This document shows, in pieces, positions 61,598-64,000 of a stretch of 64,000 bases of DNA. The notes beneath the pieces were generated by a model. The model saw nothing but the letters and a program-made list of their open reading frames with translations. It made no database searches and was not told the origin of the DNA. A program made the translations under genes and the position numbers. The stretch is from Indioceanicola profundi (GTDB taxonomy: Bacteria; Pseudomonadota; Alphaproteobacteria; Azospirillales; Azospirillaceae), in assembly GCF_003568845.1 (NCBI RefSeq), contig NZ_CP030126.1, forward strand, positions 2,649,501 through 2,713,500, in the 5' to 3' direction. How positions within the stretch are numbered: position 1 is the stretch's first letter; each line of letters begins with the position of its first letter.

Positions 61598-63592
61598 ATG
61601 CCGGCCGATATCCCAAGCCCACCGGGCATACTTCCCGCGGCCGATCCGCCCGCCGCAGACCGCCCCAGCATTGCCCTGCCTTCCGCAGGGCCACGGGCAG
61701 ATGCGCTGACCGTGCTCGCCATCGGGGTCACGGTGGTGGTGGCTCTCTATGTCGGGCAGGATCTGCTGGTCCCGTTGGCCCTGGGCGCGCTGCTGAGCTT
61801 CGCGTTGGCGCCGCTGGTGGCGCGGTTCCAGCGCTGGCGTCTGGGCCGGATCGGGTCGGTGCTGCTGGCGGTCGCCATCGCCATGGCGGTGCTGGTGGGG
61901 GTCGCGTCTGTCCTGGGCGGCCAGCTCATCCAGTTGGCGGAGGATCTGCCGCAGTACGAGACGAACATCCGCGCCAAGATCCGCGACCTGAAGTCCGGCG
62001 CCGCGGGCGGCGGTCTGTTCGAGCGGACGGCGGCGGTGATCGAGGATATCGGCCAGGAGATCTCCGGCCAGGATAAGGAAGAGCCTCCGCCCACCTCCCC
62101 CCGCGCGCCCATCAGCCAGAGACCTGCCGACGCGCCCAAGGAACCCGTCCTGGTCCGGGTGGAACCGGCGCCGGCGACGCCGTTCGAAGTTCTGCGCGAG
62201 GTGGCGGGACCGGTGATCGCGCCGGCCGCGACGGCGGGGCTGGTCCTGGTCTTCGTCATCTTCATGCTGTTGCAGCGCTACGACCTTCGCGACCGGATGA
62301 TCAGCCTGGCCGGCACCCGCGACATGCGCCGAGCGACAGCCGCCCTGGACGAGGCGGGGCAGCGGGTCAGCCGCTATCTGCTGACCCATCTGGTGCTGAA
62401 CCTGCTGTACGGCGTGCCGGTGGGCATCGGGCTGTGGCTGATCGGGGTGCCGAACCCGGCGCTCTGGGGGCTGCTGGCGACCGTTCTGCGCTTCATCCCG
62501 TTCCTGGGACCGGTGATCGCCGCCAGCTTCCCCGTCGCGCTGTCCGTCGCGGTCGATCCCGGCTGGACCCTGCCGGTCCTGACCATCGCCCTGTTCATGG
62601 GGCTGGAGCTGTTCAGCAACAATGTGCTGGAGCCGTGGCTGTACGGAAGCAGCACCGGCCTGTCCCCCTTCGCCGTGGTGCTGGCCGCCATTTTCTGGAC
62701 TGCGCTCTGGGGGCCGGTGGGGCTGCTGCTGGCCACCCCCTTGACGGTCTGCCTGGTGGTGCTGGGCAAGCATGTTCCGCAACTGGGATTCCTGGAGGTG
62801 CTGCTGGGCAACCAGCCGGCCCTGCCCGCCCCTGCCCGCATCTATCAGCGCCTGCTGGCGCGCGCACCGGACGAAGCGGCGCTGATCGCCAACGACATGG
62901 CCCGGACAGAGGGCGAAGCCGAGGCGGTGGACCAGCCGACGGAGCCGAAGGGGGCGACCTGGATTTACGACACGCTGCTGCTGCCCGCCCTGCGTATGGC
63001 GGAGCAGGACCGGCGGACAGCCAAGCTGTCCCAGGAAAGCCAGGCGGTGATCCTGCAGGGTGTTGAAGCCCTGGTGGACCACCTGATCGACGGGCGCGAC
63101 GACGAGGACCAGCCGGTGCCGCCCGGCGCCGGCCGCGTGCTGTGCATCAGTTCCCGCGGGCATCTGGACGAGGCGGCGGGGGTTCTGCTGGCCGACCTGC
63201 TGCACGACAAGGGGCTGGAGGCGGAGGTCCTGCCCTGCGAATCGGTGGGTGTGCGCACCCTGCCCCGACTGGGGCGGGAAGGGGTGGAGGCCCTGGTCGT
63301 CTCCTACCTCGACATCGGGTCGGGCCGGCATGCGGCGCGGCTGGTTCGGCGGCTGAAGCGTCATTTCGGGCCGCAGATGCCGGTAGTGATCGGAGACTGG
63401 ACCCCGACGATCCAAGCGGATGGCGAGTTGAAAGAGGATACGGACGCGAAAGCGCAGGAAACGGCCCGGCCGCAGGTGACCGGCGCAGATGCCGTGGCAC
63501 GGTCACTGGCGGAGGCGGTGGCCCTGGTCACCCATCTCGGAACCGACACTGGGACCCGTCCCGAGACAGGAACCACTGTAGCCGCTTCCTGA
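61598..63592 (+). CDS. AI-2E family permease with long cytoplasmic tail
   Basis: This 664-residue membrane protein has about eight spans. The family core is DLLVPLALGALLSFALAPLV, RVSRYLLTHLVLNLLYGVPV, LRFIPFLGPVIAASFPVAL and GLELFSNNVLEPWLYGSSTG, near the end of which the AI-2E family keeps PLTVCLVVLGKHVPQL. After the last span (about residue 400) there is an extra soluble domain of some 260 residues (GAGRVLCISSRGHLDEAAGV, EALVVSYLDIGSG) that looks Rossmann-like. An in-frame ATG at 61556 would add 14 residues. Members export varied solutes, so an autoinducer role is not assumed. Confidence 0.88.
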   Translation: MPADIPSPPGILPAADPPAADRPSIALPSAGPRADALTVLAIGVTVVVALYVGQDLLVPLALGALLSFALAPLVARFQRWRLGRIGSVLLAVAIAMAVLVGVASVLGGQLIQLAEDLPQYETNIRAKIRDLKSGAAGGGLFERTAAVIEDIGQEISGQDKEEPPPTSPRAPISQRPADAPKEPVLVRVEPAPATPFEVLREVAGPVIAPAATAGLVLVFVIFMLLQRYDLRDRMISLAGTRDMRRATAALDEAGQRVSRYLLTHLVLNLLYGVPVGIGLWLIGVPNPALWGLLATVLRFIPFLGPVIAASFPVALSVAVDPGWTLPVLTIALFMGLELFSNNVLEPWLYGSSTGLSPFAVVLAAIFWTALWGPVGLLLATPLTVCLVVLGKHVPQLGFLEVLLGNQPALPAPARIYQRLLARAPDEAALIANDMARTEGEAEAVDQPTEPKGATWIYDTLLLPALRMAEQDRRTAKLSQESQAVILQGVEALVDHLIDGRDDEDQPVPPGAGRVLCISSRGHLDEAAGVLLADLLHDKGLEAEVLPCESVGVRTLPRLGREGVEALVVSYLDIGSGRHAARLVRRLKRHFGPQMPVVIGDWTPTIQADGELKEDTDAKAQETARPQVTGADAVARSLAEAVALVTHLGTDTGTRPETGTTVAAS

Positions 63593-63666
63593 CGTAGTAG
63601 CGGCCGGCCATTTCGCCCGGCGAACTGTTCGATACTTCAGAGAAGCACCCGCTCCGGAGTCAGTGC

Positions 63667-64000
63667 ATGACGGCAACCGCCTATATCAACCGTATCGCCA
63701 CGGCGGTCCCGCCGCATGAGGTTCACGGCAAGTTCCTGGACTATGCGCCCGCACTGCTGGAGGACACCCGCCGCCGCAAGCTGCTGAACCGCATGGCGGA
63801 GCGGTCGGGGATCGAGGCGCGCTATTCCGTGCTGGAGCCCGATCCGGAGCCAGAGCGGCTGGACAGCACCGGCCTGTTCCAGCGCGGGGCCTTCCCCGGC
63901 ACCCAGGCCCGCATGGAGCTGTACGAGCGGCACGCCCCGGAGCTGGCGGCGGAGGGGGTGGAGCGGCTGAAGCTGACGGAGGCCGAGCAGCCGACCCATC
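63667..64000 (+). CDS. type III polyketide synthase, N-terminal part (gene continues beyond window)
   Basis: About 111 residues are visible, from MTATAYINRIATAVPPHEVH. The later segment GAFPGTQARMELYERHAPEL matches the N-terminal part of chalcone/stilbene synthase-type enzymes of bacteria, including alkylresorcinol and pyrone synthases. The catalytic Cys, His and Asn lie beyond the window edge, so activity cannot be judged. It is close behind the permease gene (75 bases), which may export its product. Confidence 0.85.
   Translation, partial: MTATAYINRIATAVPPHEVHGKFLDYAPALLEDTRRRKLLNRMAERSGIEARYSVLEPDPEPERLDSTGLFQRGAFPGTQARMELYERHAPELAAEGVERLKLTEAEQPTH

Noticed and set aside
63637-63999. Open frame opposite the type III polyketide synthase start
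   Set aside because: The plus-strand protein has clear family motifs; this one has none.
1-64000. CRISPR arrays, tRNA or rRNA genes
   Set aside because: No regular spacer-repeat pattern and no cloverleaf or rRNA signature was noticed by eye; a tRNAscan or Infernal run would be decisive.

Overview
This window is high-GC DNA from an alphaproteobacterium, most likely of the Rhodospirillales (Azospirillum-like) group. The lineage is inferred from gene content: DUF4167 near prmC and prfA, an Hsp20-DUF1150 pair, DUF1178, DUF1428, ptsP and lysC near ubiG, and many sensor kinases and TonB receptors. The genus cannot be fixed from sequence alone. No rRNA, tRNA or CRISPR array was seen.

Left third (1-21 kb) is mostly housekeeping. 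It holds a truncated metallophosphatase-like gene, a FadL-type porin, polA, then DUF4167, prmC and prfA. A 905-bp IS5-family element with 17-bp inverted ends and a TAA target duplication sits between DUF4167 and prmC. Next come a DUF1428 gene and a nitronate monooxygenase, both flanked by a palindromic REP-like repeat. After these lie ptsP, a RodZ-like HTH membrane protein, ispG, a small lipoprotein, lysC and ubiG. Much of an ancestral ubiG-lysC-ptsP-prfA-prmC-DUF4167 block appears to be present but rearranged.

Middle (19-46 kb) is rich in signalling and accessory metabolism. It has three histidine kinases, two stand-alone receiver proteins, an alpha/beta hydrolase, phenylalanine hydroxylase, a creatininase-family amidase, a Bcr/CflA-type MFS exporter, an ArsC-like reductase, YceI, a very large GlmS-like protein (1124 aa), a DSD1-type PLP enzyme, a ClpP-fold lipoprotein, a LysR regulator, a lipoprotein autotransporter subtilase, an Mpo1-like protein, and a nitrilase-grxC-comF cluster. 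The third kinase has its receiver domain in a different reading frame.

Right third (46-64 kb) starts with a lone FliN-domain gene. An Hsp20-DUF1150 pair follows, with a candidate RpoH promoter and a ROSE-like thermometer. Two tandem TonB-dependent receptors come next. Each has an 85-nt leader of the same length that folds into the same two-helix shape just before the ribosome binding site, and each ends in a similar terminator; this is the best candidate here for an undescribed regulatory element. The window closes with esterases, a phasin-like protein, a short Mfd-like translocase, an AI-2E family permease with a cytoplasmic tail, and the start of a type III polyketide synthase.
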